From NCBI RefSeq assembly GCF_045062745.1, contig NZ_JBJGED010000018.1, positions 1 through 64,000 of the forward strand: DNA of 64,000 bases, read 5' to 3'. Positions 1 through 8,431 of this stretch are shown piece by piece (position 1 is the stretch's first letter; each line of letters opens with the position of its first letter). The DNA is from Paenibacillus_AA sp045062745. GTDB taxonomy: Bacteria > Bacillota > Bacilli > Paenibacillales > NBRC-103111. The notes below the pieces were generated by a model. It saw only the letters and a list, made by a program, of their open reading frames with translations. It was not told the DNA's origin and ran no database searches. The translations under genes and the position numbers were made by a program.

Positions 1-145
1 GTTTTTCAAGAGGGCGTAATCCTGCGAATGAGCGAGCATACGTGAGAAAATTCCTTAATACCGAGGGAAGTAATGGGGCAGATAACGCAACAAAGTCTTC
101 CTGCATTCGTTTAAGTATTTAGAACGGTTTGGGGGACGAAGAGAC

Positions 146-355
146 ATGAATGTAAAACGGATGATAGTAGGAATTGCAATCCTAATTATACTTTTAAGTT
201 CTTTCGCACTAACACCTTTTGGTAAAAACCTAAGAATCGATACTGCTGAAATGTTAATTCCAACCCGACTTCAAGATGAGACCTGGATTCTTGTGGGAAA
301 AGATAAAAGAGATGAACTGATAAAAGAGTTTGAAGAGAAGTACGGTATGCCTTAA
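146..355 (+). CDS. Small hypothetical protein with one N-terminal membrane segment
   Basis: A 69-residue ORF. Residues 7-25 form a hydrophobic stretch (IVGIAILIILLSSFAL), which could be a signal anchor or signal peptide, followed by a charged tail rich in Lys, Asp and Glu. The start is preceded by GGGGGACGAAGAG, a weak ribosome binding site. I do not recognise a family. It sits directly upstream of a stretch of decayed coding sequence, so it could itself be a leftover 5' end of a longer gene. Confidence 0.4.
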   Translation: MNVKRMIVGIAILIILLSSFALTPFGKNLRIDTAEMLIPTRLQDETWILVGKDKRDELIKEFEEKYGMP

Positions 356-456
356 ACACCCTCGGAGTACGATAGTGGAGGCCCCTATGCGGCCTGGTCC
401 GACATAGGCATTTCGCATTAAGCTATTGGGACACGCTAGTGCAATAAGGCTATATA

Positions 457-960
457 TGATCGGCGGCCTTGTTGTGAAACCATTCGGCCTTGCGCAGAGC
501 AGGTTGATGGCCTTCATCGATCCCAGGACGAAGGATTTGGGTGAAGCCAAGCAGGTACTGAAGAAATTGGTCGGCCGATAAAAGCTACGGGGGATGCGGA
601 TGCGAATGGGTGGCGTCGGCTTTGTTGCTAGACGGGCAGTAAAGTTCAATTTTTTACAGCAGCGTTCGTCAGCATTACTGGGAACCAAACGAACACCTAT
701 ACTGACGATTTCACCTTTTGGCAGGGCAAGATCGTCCGTGTAGTGAGTGACCTGCAAGCGGCACTGGCCTGCCACCAGTCCATCCTTTTCAGCTCCATCC
801 GGTCGTCACCTTTGGCATAGCCGCCATTGTTAGCGCGATTTTGGTGGGGGTTCGAGTGGATAAAAGGTCACTGCACGTTTTAGATGACTATACGACTGGA
901 CAAAGATCCTCTTATACTTTAGATGAAATCAGTCGAAGACGAAAAAACCTAATGAGGAGT
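457..960 (+). pseudogene. Decayed coding stretch, family uncertain
   Basis: No intact gene covers this stretch, but protein-like pieces occur in shifting plus-strand frames. From 457 one frame reads MIGGLVVKPFGLAQSRLMAF and then ends at a TAA after a basic tail (QVLKKLVGR). A second frame around 700-760 contains TYTDDFTFWQGKIVRVVSDL. A third from about 780 contains HPVVTFGIAAIVSAILVGV, a plausible membrane segment, and then runs open to 1029. The order of a short FxDP-type motif, a GVGF piece and a TD-F piece faintly recalls FtsW/RodA-type cell-cycle proteins, but this is a guess. A minus-strand ORF also spans part of the region, so even the coding strand is not certain. Confidence 0.25.
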
Positions 961-967
961 ACTCTAG

Positions 968-1195
968 ATGAAGTATTATATACTCAGCAGATGGTTGCTT
1001 GTCTTCATAGTAATCGGAAGAATTATTGATGCTAACTTGAATTTTAAGTTTGAAACTATATATTTTGTATTAGTAATTTTGCAATTAATATTGCTTATTA
1101 CTTACAAGGTATTAATGGATACAGTAACATTTAGAACTTCATTTAAATACCCCTATCCGCAGACTTTAACGGAAAGGGGTATTTTAGAAAGATGA
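968..1195 (+). CDS. Small two-helix membrane protein, hypothetical
   Basis: A 75-residue ORF with two hydrophobic segments (about residues 5-20 and 29-47), starting at an ATG behind GAGGAGTACTCTAG, which contains a fair ribosome binding site. The last 17 codons run through a terminator-like hairpin (1145-1184). Either the ORF has lost its original stop or its tail is read across the hairpin. No family is recognised. It follows a decayed stretch and may be a remnant. Confidence 0.35.
   Translation: MKYYILSRWLLVFIVIGRIIDANLNFKFETIYFVLVILQLILLITYKVLMDTVTFRTSFKYPYPQTLTERGILER
1145..1186 (+). terminator. Terminator-like hairpin
   Basis: Arms AAATACCCC (1145-1153) and GGGGTATTT (1176-1184) pair perfectly, with a further CCG/CGG pairing inside the loop, and end in a T run. 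It lies inside the 3' end of the small ORF at 968 and close to the convergent glycosidase gene that ends at 1212, so it could work in both directions. Confidence 0.55.
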
Positions 1196-1211
1196 AATTC
1201 GTTTGAAGCTT

Positions 1212-3056
1212 TTACGGGAGTTCCGGTAATGAAACAGTGGTCAAACAAACCAAACTTCCGGCCGGAGCATTGACCGAAACCGTACCTGTGTTACCGGAGT
1301 TTACATTTCCTGCGTTCGACAATTGGCCGCTGCCGTCGGCATTCCAAATGATCACATTAAAATTCGTGTTGGCCGGCAAATCTCCGATGCTGAACGACGC
1401 GGCGGCTTGATCGGTACTGAGCGCGAACAGGGTTAATTCGCTATTCGGGCCTTTATACGGAGTGATCAGTTTGGCCCCTGAAGTGCCGTTGTATCCGAGT
1501 ACCTGCCAACCTACACTTGTTGCATTTCCAAAGAGCCATTCCATGTAATAAGCAGGGCGAAGGGGCCAACGATCCTGACCGGGTTCTGGGTTGAATACAT
1601 ATCCAATCAGCGAGTAATCCTGATAGCCCATATCGTACTGGGCTCTGTACATATCCCATTTCGAGAATCCACCAAAACCTAAGTTGGCGCCCAGCATATT
1701 GAACCACGCCTGTTCAAACGCGCTGATATTGGTTTCGCTAATTGGCGTATAGCTTCCATCGCTGTTTTTGTAATAACCGGCGAGTGTTTGCTTAAGAGCG
1801 CCACTCTGATAAGGATTTGGATCATTAATTTTACTGCCGTCGCCATATGTTTTGTAACCCCGAACGCCATACTCCGTAACAAACAGCGGTTTGCGCTTTT
1901 CTGGCGCAATGGTATTGTATATGGCTTTAATACCGGTCAACCGCGACTGCAATTTTGCAGTATCCCAGTAATCCCAGTAGATGTGCACAGACCATCCGTC
2001 TAGAAGGTCGCCCATATGATCGGCCATGTAGTTGAACCATGCTGCCTGGTTATCGGCAATCAAATCCCCGCCAACAAATTGGATTTGATCGCGAATACCC
2101 GCATCCGTCAAGAGTTGGTCGAGCGTGCGGTAATATCGCTCATTGACCGGAATATTCTGGGATATCCATGTGCCTGGGGTATTCGGCTCATTTTGAATCG
2201 TAATTTGCTTGATGACGGTTATGCCCTTATTTTTGATCAAATCAACCAAAGTGTTTGCAAAATTCTGCATACGGCTTTGAATATCCGCATCAAGCTGGGC
2301 CGGCGTATCCGGTATTGGCTTAGGTGCTGACTGCCATGTAATGTTAACATTAGCCCCGATTTTCTGAGCGAGTTGTACCGTATTATAAAAAGACTCCAAT
2401 TGGCTGGAGTTACCTGGCAAGAAGTCCTCTTTTGTGATGAAAATTCGGCTCAAGCCAGGTCTTAGGGAAGCAACTTTACTTTCTAAATTATTGGCAACGT
2501 CCTCAGGCGGTACATTATTTGTGCCTTGCGTGTTGATCGCCGTATACAGATGCGCATTCATTTGCGAGCCATAGCCCTGGAAGTCGGACACTACTGTCTG
2601 ATGAGCGTTTATAGCAAACTCAGTAACAGCAGTTTCGGCAGTCAGAACTTCAGTATTACCCGTTTGAGCGGTTTGGACAAGCACCTGAACAGAGATTTGC
2701 GTTTGCAGCGGTACGTCACCAAGATCAATGACAGCGCTGCCATTTGGTGAAGAAACGTCTTTACTGTTTTTCGTACTCTGCAGTTGCTCGTTAGTTCCGA
2801 TCACTTTAACCTGAACTTGTTTAAGCTGATCAGGTGCGGCAATTTGCGCGACGGGGGGCAAAACCGTAAGATACAGTTTGGCGCTCGAATCCTGAGGCCC
2901 ACGAAGAGCGTAAGCATCGAGTTCAAAAGATTGTCCATTTGACGCAGCGGGATGCTGCCCGCTCGTTTCTGCTCCAGCGAATCCCATCAGTGAGAAGGTC
3001 ATTACCAGAGAAAGTATGATGGCCATTAACGATTTCTGTTTACCCAATAACTTCAT
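1212..3056 (-). CDS. Secreted glycoside hydrolase, clan GH-A-like
   Basis: A 614-residue extracellular enzyme. Residues 1-29 are a clear signal peptide (KLLGKQKS, a hydrophobic core, then FAGAE). Residues 40-150 look like a beta-rich N-terminal domain and 153-500 like a TIM-barrel glycosidase. The barrel has the two hallmark glutamates of clan GH-A: ITIQNEPN (acid/base Glu290) and LFVTEYGVRG (nucleophile Glu395), with SVHIYWDYWD (His358) between them. Residues 515-610 form a C-terminal beta domain typical of GH30/GH39-like enzymes. I cannot fix the GH family or the substrate. The start has a good AGGAGG-type site just upstream (3058-3068, minus strand). A cre-like operator at 3151-3164 suggests carbon-catabolite control. 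It is transcribed alone. Confidence 0.85.
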   Translation of the reverse strand: MKLLGKQKSLMAIILSLVMTFSLMGFAGAETSGQHPAASNGQSFELDAYALRGPQDSSAKLYLTVLPPVAQIAAPDQLKQVQVKVIGTNEQLQSTKNSKDVSSPNGSAVIDLGDVPLQTQISVQVLVQTAQTGNTEVLTAETAVTEFAINAHQTVVSDFQGYGSQMNAHLYTAINTQGTNNVPPEDVANNLESKVASLRPGLSRIFITKEDFLPGNSSQLESFYNTVQLAQKIGANVNITWQSAPKPIPDTPAQLDADIQSRMQNFANTLVDLIKNKGITVIKQITIQNEPNTPGTWISQNIPVNERYYRTLDQLLTDAGIRDQIQFVGGDLIADNQAAWFNYMADHMGDLLDGWSVHIYWDYWDTAKLQSRLTGIKAIYNTIAPEKRKPLFVTEYGVRGYKTYGDGSKINDPNPYQSGALKQTLAGYYKNSDGSYTPISETNISAFEQAWFNMLGANLGFGGFSKWDMYRAQYDMGYQDYSLIGYVFNPEPGQDRWPLRPAYYMEWLFGNATSVGWQVLGYNGTSGAKLITPYKGPNSELTLFALSTDQAAASFSIGDLPANTNFNVIIWNADGSGQLSNAGNVNSGNTGTVSVNAPAGSLVCLTTVSLPELP

Positions 3057-3485
3057 TCATCGATCCTCCTATTTTTTACTAGTGCCAACCAAACATAACT
3101 TCCCATATTGGGCTATGCGGTGCTTTAACGCTCCACCTCCATTCATATCTAGAAATCGCTTTCAACATAAATGTATGGCCCAGCTGGCGAAAATAAAATG
3201 GCGAAAAGTAGCTATAATATGGCATTTATTATACTAAAATAATTGTTGAGGTAGTTTAAGACACATTTTTAGTAGGTCTTGATTTGAACGCTTATGGATA
3301 AAACAACATTTCCATAGCAATAATAGTGGGAAACGTGGATTTTTCTTGGTGTTAATATTCTATAATTCGATTATAATAGAACTATCGAAATGAGTATGGA
3401 ACGAATTCGAATGATCGCCATACAAAAGCTCGTGATTCAAAGCATGATTCAACAATCTAGCGTGTTCAAGAAAGAAGGGATCGGC
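3057..3485. other. Divergent intergenic region, glycosidase / MFS transporter
   Basis: This is a 429-base AT-rich spacer between two divergent genes. On the glycosidase side it holds the ribosome binding site and a cre-like box (3151-3164). On the transporter side, TATAAT-like hexamers occur near 3361 and 3371, but I cannot pair either with a convincing -35. An ATG at 3390 opens an in-frame extension of the transporter, but it has no ribosome binding site. I see no RNA gene or repeat. Confidence 0.5.
3151..3164 (-). promoter_or_regulatory. Candidate cre (CcpA) site
   Basis: On the minus strand the sequence is TGAAAGCGATTTCT. It matches the Bacillus cre consensus TGWAANCGNTNWCA at every defined position except the last. 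It lies about 95 bases upstream of the secreted glycosidase start, where it could repress transcription during growth on preferred sugars. Confidence 0.5.
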
Positions 3486-4652
3486 GTGGAGAAAGACAGA
3501 TTATGGAGTCGGGATTTTGTAACGATAAGTTTAAGTCATTTTTTTATTTTTATGACCTTTTATATTTTAGTTGTGACCTTGCCGCAATTTGTACTCGATG
3601 AGCTGCATGGGAGTAAGCAAAGCATTGGACTTGTTATCACGCTTTTTGTCATTACTGCGGTCATTTCCAGACCTTTGACCGGAAAGTGGTTAGAAGAGAC
3701 AAACAGACGAAACCTTTTAAATATTTCATTAATTATTTCTACATTATGTAGCTTGTCCTATACAATCATTGACAACTATTCGGTCCTACTCGTATTGCGG
3801 TTTATTCATGGTTTTGCTTTTGGGGTTGTGACTACATCCACTTCAGCCATTGTTCTGGACACGATCCCCGAACATCGGAAAGGAGAGGGAGTTGGGTATT
3901 TTAGTTTGTTTATGAGTCTTGCGATGGTCATAGGGCCTTTTGTAGGCTTATGGATAACGACACACATTAGCTATGGATTCATGTTTTCTGCGGTTGTTGT
4001 ATTTTCGCTACTGTCCTTATTGTTCGGGATGCTTACAAGGTTCCCGAACTACGTGAACCGTTTAACATCAAAGGTAGTTGTCAAAGGGTTTCGACGTTAC
4101 ATGGAGACGGCGGCGATACCCATTTCGATAGCTGGTTTTTTTCTTGCGTTCTCTTATGGTGCCTTATCTACATTTATCTCCGTATACGCCAACACGCTTG
4201 GGCTGGAGCAGAGTGCAAGCTACTTTTTTGTCATTCTCGCCCTGATGATCCTCATAACTCGACCTTTTACCGGGCGATTGTTCGATCGAAAAGGAGAGCA
4301 TGTCCTTGCTTATCCAGGAATGATCTTATTTATGTTCGGGATGATCTGGTTAAGCCAAGCCTATTCGGCTCCTGTCTTTCTTATTACGGCAGGAATAATT
4401 GGACTCGGATATGGGGCTATCTTTCCTAGCTTTATGACCATTGCGGTTAAAGCTTCCCCCAGTGATCGCAGAGGAGTCGCTATCAGTACATTTTTAGCGC
4501 TTTTTGACTCAGGGTATGGGATAGGCTCCTATTTACTCGGTATTTTTGCAGCAATGACAAGCTATCACATGATGTTCCTGGTCGGTGGACTTATCATGAT
4601 AGTCACTCTTGTAATTTATTACTTCTTCCATCATCGGAGGCAGCCAATATAA
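3486..4652 (+). CDS. MFS transporter, drug/metabolite exporter type
   Basis: A 12-helix major facilitator protein of about 388 residues, integral to the cytoplasmic membrane. The reading frame is open from 3390, but GTG at 3486 is preferred: it follows GAAGGGATC and gives MEKDRLWSRDF, leading straight into the first helix (SHFFIFMTFYILVVTLP). MFS signatures are visible: RPLTGKWLEETNRRNLL after helix 2 (loop 2-3 motif) and RPFTGRLFDRKGEH at the equivalent place in the second half. The central loop (VNRLTSKVVVKG) separates the halves. It resembles the YwoG/YfkF group of uncharacterised Bacillus exporters. The substrate is unknown, and its neighbours do not suggest one. Confidence 0.85.
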   Translation: MEKDRLWSRDFVTISLSHFFIFMTFYILVVTLPQFVLDELHGSKQSIGLVITLFVITAVISRPLTGKWLEETNRRNLLNISLIISTLCSLSYTIIDNYSVLLVLRFIHGFAFGVVTTSTSAIVLDTIPEHRKGEGVGYFSLFMSLAMVIGPFVGLWITTHISYGFMFSAVVVFSLLSLLFGMLTRFPNYVNRLTSKVVVKGFRRYMETAAIPISIAGFFLAFSYGALSTFISVYANTLGLEQSASYFFVILALMILITRPFTGRLFDRKGEHVLAYPGMILFMFGMIWLSQAYSAPVFLITAGIIGLGYGAIFPSFMTIAVKASPSDRRGVAISTFLALFDSGYGIGSYLLGIFAAMTSYHMMFLVGGLIMIVTLVIYYFFHHRRQPI

Positions 4653-4768
4653 TATATCTCACTCATTTCCCCGCATGTTCTTGAAAAATATTACGCGTCA
4701 TGCGAGATGCTGGTTATGGATTTTGTGCTAAAATTGATTACAAATACGCAACTTTGGAGGTTGAAGTT

Positions 4769-5248
4769 ATGGCAAGTGAGTCGAATAAGAAGAGAGTTGA
4801 CTCTGCTTCGAGAATCATCAAGGCATCAACGCAAACGATCTATAAGGCATTCGTGGACCCGCGGGCTTTGGTTTTGTGGCTGCCGCCGAAGGGGATGAAA
4901 GGCCATATTTTCGAGTTCGACGCTCGGGCCGGTGGAGCCTATCGCATATCCCTATCTTATATCGGAACGGACCATCCAGTAGAAGGCAAGACCTCGGAAG
5001 ATACTGACGTCTCCAAAGGGAGATTCTTAGAGCTCACCCCGGGAGAGCGAATTGTATGGTCGGTAGAATTCGAGTCTGAGGATCCCGTTTACGCCGGAGA
5101 GATGATTATGACATGGACCTTAACAGCTGTTCCGGAAGGCACCAATGTTACGGTCGTTTGTGAGAACGTACCCGAAGGAATTCGGAAGGAAGATCATGAT
5201 GTTGGATTGAGGTCGACTCTGGAGAATCTTGCCGAATACACCGAATAA
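4769..5248 (+). CDS. SRPBCC / AHSA1-like domain protein
   Basis: A 159-residue START-like protein. The ATG at 4769 is chosen because TTGGAGGTTGAAGTT precedes it; the frame extends upstream to 4700 without a ribosome binding site. The family pattern is clear: an N-terminal strand (ASRIIKAS), the helix IYKAFVDPRALVLWLPP, a gapped sheet with GGAYRISL, then RIVWSVEFE and a C-terminal helix. Members bind small hydrophobic ligands or act with ArsR regulators; the ligand here is unknown. The gene is convergent with the alpha/beta hydrolase at 5275. An imperfect hairpin (GCCGAAT at 5231-5237, ATTCGGC at 5260-5266) overlaps its 3' end. Confidence 0.8.
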   Translation: MASESNKKRVDSASRIIKASTQTIYKAFVDPRALVLWLPPKGMKGHIFEFDARAGGAYRISLSYIGTDHPVEGKTSEDTDVSKGRFLELTPGERIVWSVEFESEDPVYAGEMIMTWTLTAVPEGTNVTVVCENVPEGIRKEDHDVGLRSTLENLAEYTE

Positions 5249-5274
5249 TAGGTCAATCGATTCGGCGCCCAAGC

Positions 5275-6060
5275 TTATGAAACGATAAATCGGCTTAACA
5301 GCTGGTTGAACTTGTCGCGTTCTTCGTAGAAGGCGCCATGGCCGCTGTACAGAAACGGCACAAGCTGCGAATTACTTATTTTCCGATGCAGCTCCTCGGC
5401 TTGCGCGAAAGGAATGACCTTGTCGTGTGTGCCGTGAACGATCAACGTCGGAACGCTTACTTGTTGCACGTCCGCATCCAGATTTTCGTCTCTCAGCATC
5501 ACGATGACCGCCGCGGTGGACCAGCCCGCCGCCTCCATGCCCAGTTGGAAAAACCAGTCCGAGAACGGCTTCGTGATATATTGGAAGAAAAAGGTGTTCG
5601 TAATGCCCCTCATCATATTGGGCCGGTCGTTCAACGTCTCGGCAAGCAGCCGGTCGGCGGTCTCCTTCGTGAAGCCCCGGGGCGCCGCTGCGTCGATAAG
5701 GACGAGACGGGATAATCTGCTGTCCCTATAACGGGCCGCATATTTAATCGCGATCCCCCCGCCGGTGGAGTGCCCCGCCAGCGTGAAATGCTGCAAGCGA
5801 AGCGTATCGACGACGATGCGGATGTCCTCGGCCAACCGGTCGAACGTATAGCCATGAAACGGTTTATCCGAATTGCCGAAGCCTCTCCAGTCGATGCCTA
5901 TGCAGCGGTAACCCATCGCGGGCAGCACGTTGAATTGATATTCGAATTGCTTATGACTGAGCGGCCATCCGTGCAAAAAAACGACGGTCTTGCCGCCACC
6001 CGGGTTTACGTCTTCCACGTATAACCTTACTCCAGGCTCAACAAGCACATAATATCCCAT
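5275..6060 (-). CDS. Alpha/beta hydrolase, chloroperoxidase/esterase-like
   Basis: A 261-residue cytoplasmic alpha/beta-hydrolase with all canonical parts: the oxyanion segment VVFLHGWPLS (residues 27-35), the nucleophile elbow GHSTGG with Ser98, the acid Asp213 in VHGTHDKVIP and the catalytic His241 in YSGHGAFYEE. The length fits the non-haem chloroperoxidase/esterase group (about 260-280). The start has GGAGGAATCGCC immediately upstream. It is monocistronic, and the physiological substrate is unknown. Confidence 0.85.
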   Translation of the reverse strand: MGYYVLVEPGVRLYVEDVNPGGGKTVVFLHGWPLSHKQFEYQFNVLPAMGYRCIGIDWRGFGNSDKPFHGYTFDRLAEDIRIVVDTLRLQHFTLAGHSTGGGIAIKYAARYRDSRLSRLVLIDAAAPRGFTKETADRLLAETLNDRPNMMRGITNTFFFQYITKPFSDWFFQLGMEAAGWSTAAVIVMLRDENLDADVQQVSVPTLIVHGTHDKVIPFAQAEELHRKISNSQLVPFLYSGHGAFYEERDKFNQLLSRFIVS

Positions 6061-6256
6061 GGCGATTCCTCCAGTAATAGATGGGTATCGATTAAAAATC
6101 TTCTACCCCAAGATACTCGCCTAGAGGAATAATGGTGACTGCCTATTTATCGCCTTGACGGGGAACGGCGCTTTCTAATAAACAGGAACAACACCCAAAT
6201 CAATGTAGTTGCATAACATGCGTACATAAGCCCATACTGATGGAGGTATGTATGTC

Positions 6257-6770
6257 ATGTTTAAACCACATCCCGCTAATACTGCGATTGTAATAACAGA
6301 CCCACAAAATGATTTTTTGAGTCCCGTGGGAAAAGGCTTTCATCTAACATTTTGGCTGGAGATTTACTGGAAATGAACAAAAAATGTTATTGGGATTAAG
6401 AATGTATCAAGTGGCAAATGCTTACACTCCACCGTCTGTAGGAGCTGATTTTGTTCAATCGTTCAAGCCTTACATTTTTGATAACAGAACAATTGTTTCA
6501 ACTCCACATAAGGTTGCTAGTCCAGAAACTAATGATTTGGTATACCAGTTACGTCAACATAGAAAAGAAAAGACGATTCTTGCAGGGGTCCTTTCCAACA
6601 TTTGTGTAGAGTCCCATATGCGGCATTTAATCGAAAATGGGTTTGAAACAGCCGTTGTTTACGATGCCACAGCAGCGACAAGTGAAAGGGATTTTCAAGC
6701 AGCCGTCACCAATTACCAAGCATTTGCCAGTGCTACTTGGACAACACAGGAAGCAATTTCACACTTATAA
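6257..6770 (+). pseudogene. Broken isochorismatase-family cysteine hydrolase
   Basis: Two pieces of one family lie in different frames. From ATG 6257 (behind TGGAGG) comes NTAIVITDPQNDFLSPVGKG with the catalytic DxQNDF motif, and then the frame runs into TGA near 6376. From 6384 another frame gives KPYIFDNRTIVSTPHK and LAGVLSNICVESHMRHL, which carries the cis-peptide and catalytic Cys, followed by ENGFETAVVYDATAA. The expected central part (roughly 80 residues in relatives) is missing, so this is a deletion plus a frameshift. The N-terminal catalytic Asp and the C-terminal Cys cannot end up in one protein, so the gene is dead. Confidence 0.75.
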
Positions 6771-6858
6771 GATTTTCGGGTTTGTGCAGCAACGGAGGAT
6801 CCCCTCCCTCCTATACGCCAGGGGAGAGGGGAAAGAAAATTGTGAGGAGGGGAGCTAG

Positions 6859-7107
6859 ATGCTAAAATTTCGCGTTGTCAAAAATGTGCTCATCAAGTAT
6901 GAATATATGGTTCTAATAAAAAAGGTCGATCAATTTGGAGTGAAATATTATTTACATGAAGAGGCCATACTTCCCTCGTTCAATGATCTCTCTTTAATTA
7001 GGGTATTCAATATTCTAGGAGACCAGGGTTGGGAACTGGCGGTTAAGGAAAATGATGATACCTACATACTTAAACGTCAGAGAAAAGAGGTTAAGTACGA
7101 CTATTAA
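6859..7107 (+). CDS. Small DUF4177-like protein
   Basis: An 82-residue protein with the layout of the DUF4177 family: YEYMVLIKKVDQFGVKYYL, a short variable region, then NILGDQGWELAVKENDDTYILKR, where 'LG.qGWEL......YILKR' is the family signature. The start is preceded by GTGAGGAGGGGAGCTAG, a strong ribosome binding site. The function is unknown. A long perfect hairpin (7136-7172) follows it. Confidence 0.6.
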   Translation: MLKFRVVKNVLIKYEYMVLIKKVDQFGVKYYLHEEAILPSFNDLSLIRVFNILGDQGWELAVKENDDTYILKRQRKEVKYDY

Positions 7108-7135
7108 CATTAGAGAATAAAGAGGATGGGGAAGA

Positions 7136-7172
7136 GAACAGGAACAGGCGCTGCGGCGACCTGTTCCTGTTC
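7136..7172. terminator. Bidirectional terminator
   Basis: Thirteen-base perfect arms, GAACAGGAACAGG (7136-7148) and CCTGTTCCTGTTC (7160-7172), around an 11-base loop. It lies between two convergent genes, the DUF4177-like gene and the HxlR regulator. The T run is weak on both sides. Confidence 0.6.
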
Positions 7173-7177
7173 GTTGA

Positions 7178-7546
7178 TTACCCTGGATTAGCTGTTACCC
7201 AGGCGGCCGGTTTCACGCTCGGCCTATTATGAGTTTCGCCCCACTCACACATGACTTCCAAAACCGGGATCAACGTCTTTCCATATTCGCTGAGCGCATA
7301 TTCCACTTTAGGAGGGACCGATGGATAAATCGTTCGTGTCACCAATCTATCGTTCTCCAGCTCCCTAAGATGCTGCGCCAGCATCTTCTGGGTTACCTCG
7401 GGAATCAGCTTTTCCAATTCGCTGAACCTCTTCGAGGAGTCCAACAAATGCCATAGGATTAAAGGCTTCCATTTCCCGCCTACAACTTGAATCACCGTCT
7501 CGATAGGGCATTGCCTTTCCTCACCAGCCTCCGCGCGGACAAACAT
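7178..7546 (-). CDS. HxlR-family winged-helix transcriptional regulator
   Basis: A 122-residue DNA-binding regulator. The HxlR signature is complete: CPIETVIQVVGGKWKPLILW, then HLLDSSKRFSELEKLIPEVT, TQKMLAQHLRELENDRLV (recognition helix) and the wing with YPSVPPKVEYALSEYG. The single N-terminal Cys (CP, residue 13) is the position that senses thiol-reactive electrophiles in the YodB/HypR branch. The gene is divergent from an NAD(P)-binding oxidoreductase and a membrane protein (7689-8890). A perfect dyad in the shared spacer (7567-7582) is a likely operator, so self-control and control of that pair are probable. Confidence 0.85.
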   Translation of the reverse strand: MFVRAEAGEERQCPIETVIQVVGGKWKPLILWHLLDSSKRFSELEKLIPEVTQKMLAQHLRELENDRLVTRTIYPSVPPKVEYALSEYGKTLIPVLEVMCEWGETHNRPSVKPAAWVTANPG

Positions 7547-7566
7547 GATAGCCCTCCCTGTTCATG

Positions 7567-7582
7567 CTTACTTTTAAGTAAG
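7567..7582. promoter_or_regulatory. Candidate HxlR operator
   Basis: CTTACTT and AAGTAAG form a perfect 7-base inverted repeat around TT. It is centred 28 bases upstream of the HxlR start and about 115 bases upstream of the divergent oxidoreductase. Its shape resembles the TACTWTTNNNNAAGTA-type boxes bound by HxlR/YodB proteins. Confidence 0.55.
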
Positions 7583-7688
7583 TACCCTACATGAAAGTGG
7601 GTTCTTAACAAGATTTTAGAGCGATGCTAAGCTTGAGTCAATCCAAAGATAAAAACTTCGAGAGTCATTTTGTAGGAGGGAACGGACG

Positions 7689-8417
7689 ATGAACATTATT
7701 GTTTTCGGAGCAACGGGAAATACGGGAAAAAGGGTGCTGGCGCAAGGGGTTAAGATGGGACACCAAATGACCGCATTTGTGCGAAATCCTGAAAAGCTTT
7801 ATGAACAGCAAGACGAGCATACCGCACAGCAAGTGAACGTCATCGTGAGCGATATCTTGGACCCGGTAAGCGTCAGCGAAGCGCTCTCCCATCAAGACGC
7901 CGCGATTGTTGCAGCCGGTCATGCGGGTCAGGGAGAAGAGTTCGTTCGTATCGTCGATAACATTGTAAGCCAATGTGAAAACCACCCCAGTTTCTCTGGG
8001 CGGGTATGGTTAATGGGAGGCGCCGGCCTGCTGGATATTCCATATACCGATCTCATCGGCAACAATTTGCCCGGCTTCCCGCCCATGTATAAAAATCACA
8101 ATCGGAATCTCGAGAGGCTGCAGCAGACTCAGCTCGATTGGTCCATTATGTGTCCAGGAACGATGATTGATTCGATAGAGCATCCGGCGCCGGTTCGTCT
8201 GCATGTGACAACGGAAACCTTGCCCGTGCCCATTCCGGAGACGATAAAGGAACTTTCCGAGGCCGAGATAGCCGGTCATTTGTTCAGTCGGTTACAAGAG
8301 CTGGATGTCGCTTATGAGGATGTGGCGAGTTGTATGTTGAACCATATCGAACTCTCAGGGCCGTTTAAATGGAAAAGGGTCGGTCTCGCCTACCGTAGCA
8401 ATATTCCGGTGAGCTGA
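7689..8417 (+). CDS. NAD(P)-binding oxidoreductase, NmrA-like SDR
   Basis: A 242-residue Rossmann protein. The N-terminus MNIIVFGATGNTGKRVLAQG carries the GxxGxxG dinucleotide-binding loop, followed by the basic RNPEKL strand end that favours NADPH. VSDILDPVSVSEAL and AAIVAAGHAG are typical of atypical SDRs of the NmrA/YwnB type. The start has TAGGAGGGAACGGACG upstream. It is followed after 14 bases by a DUF2269 membrane protein and probably shares its transcript. Control by the divergent HxlR regulator suggests a role in reactive-electrophile or quinone stress, which is inference from context. Confidence 0.8.
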   Translation: MNIIVFGATGNTGKRVLAQGVKMGHQMTAFVRNPEKLYEQQDEHTAQQVNVIVSDILDPVSVSEALSHQDAAIVAAGHAGQGEEFVRIVDNIVSQCENHPSFSGRVWLMGGAGLLDIPYTDLIGNNLPGFPPMYKNHNRNLERLQQTQLDWSIMCPGTMIDSIEHPAPVRLHVTTETLPVPIPETIKELSEAEIAGHLFSRLQELDVAYEDVASCMLNHIELSGPFKWKRVGLAYRSNIPVS

Positions 8418-8431
8418 GGAGGAGAATAAGG

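Noticed and set aside
254..775. 173-codon minus-strand ORF over the decayed region at the left edge
   Set aside because: No ribosome binding site and no recognisable family. It overlaps protein-like pieces on the plus strand, although a short part near its N-terminus looks protein-like, so the strand question is noted as open.
6149..6250. Minus-strand fragment reading YATTLIWVLFLFIRKRRSPS, like the C-terminus of a membrane protein
   Set aside because: It has about 30 codons, no start, and overlaps the leader of the isochorismatase relic. At most it is an old scar.
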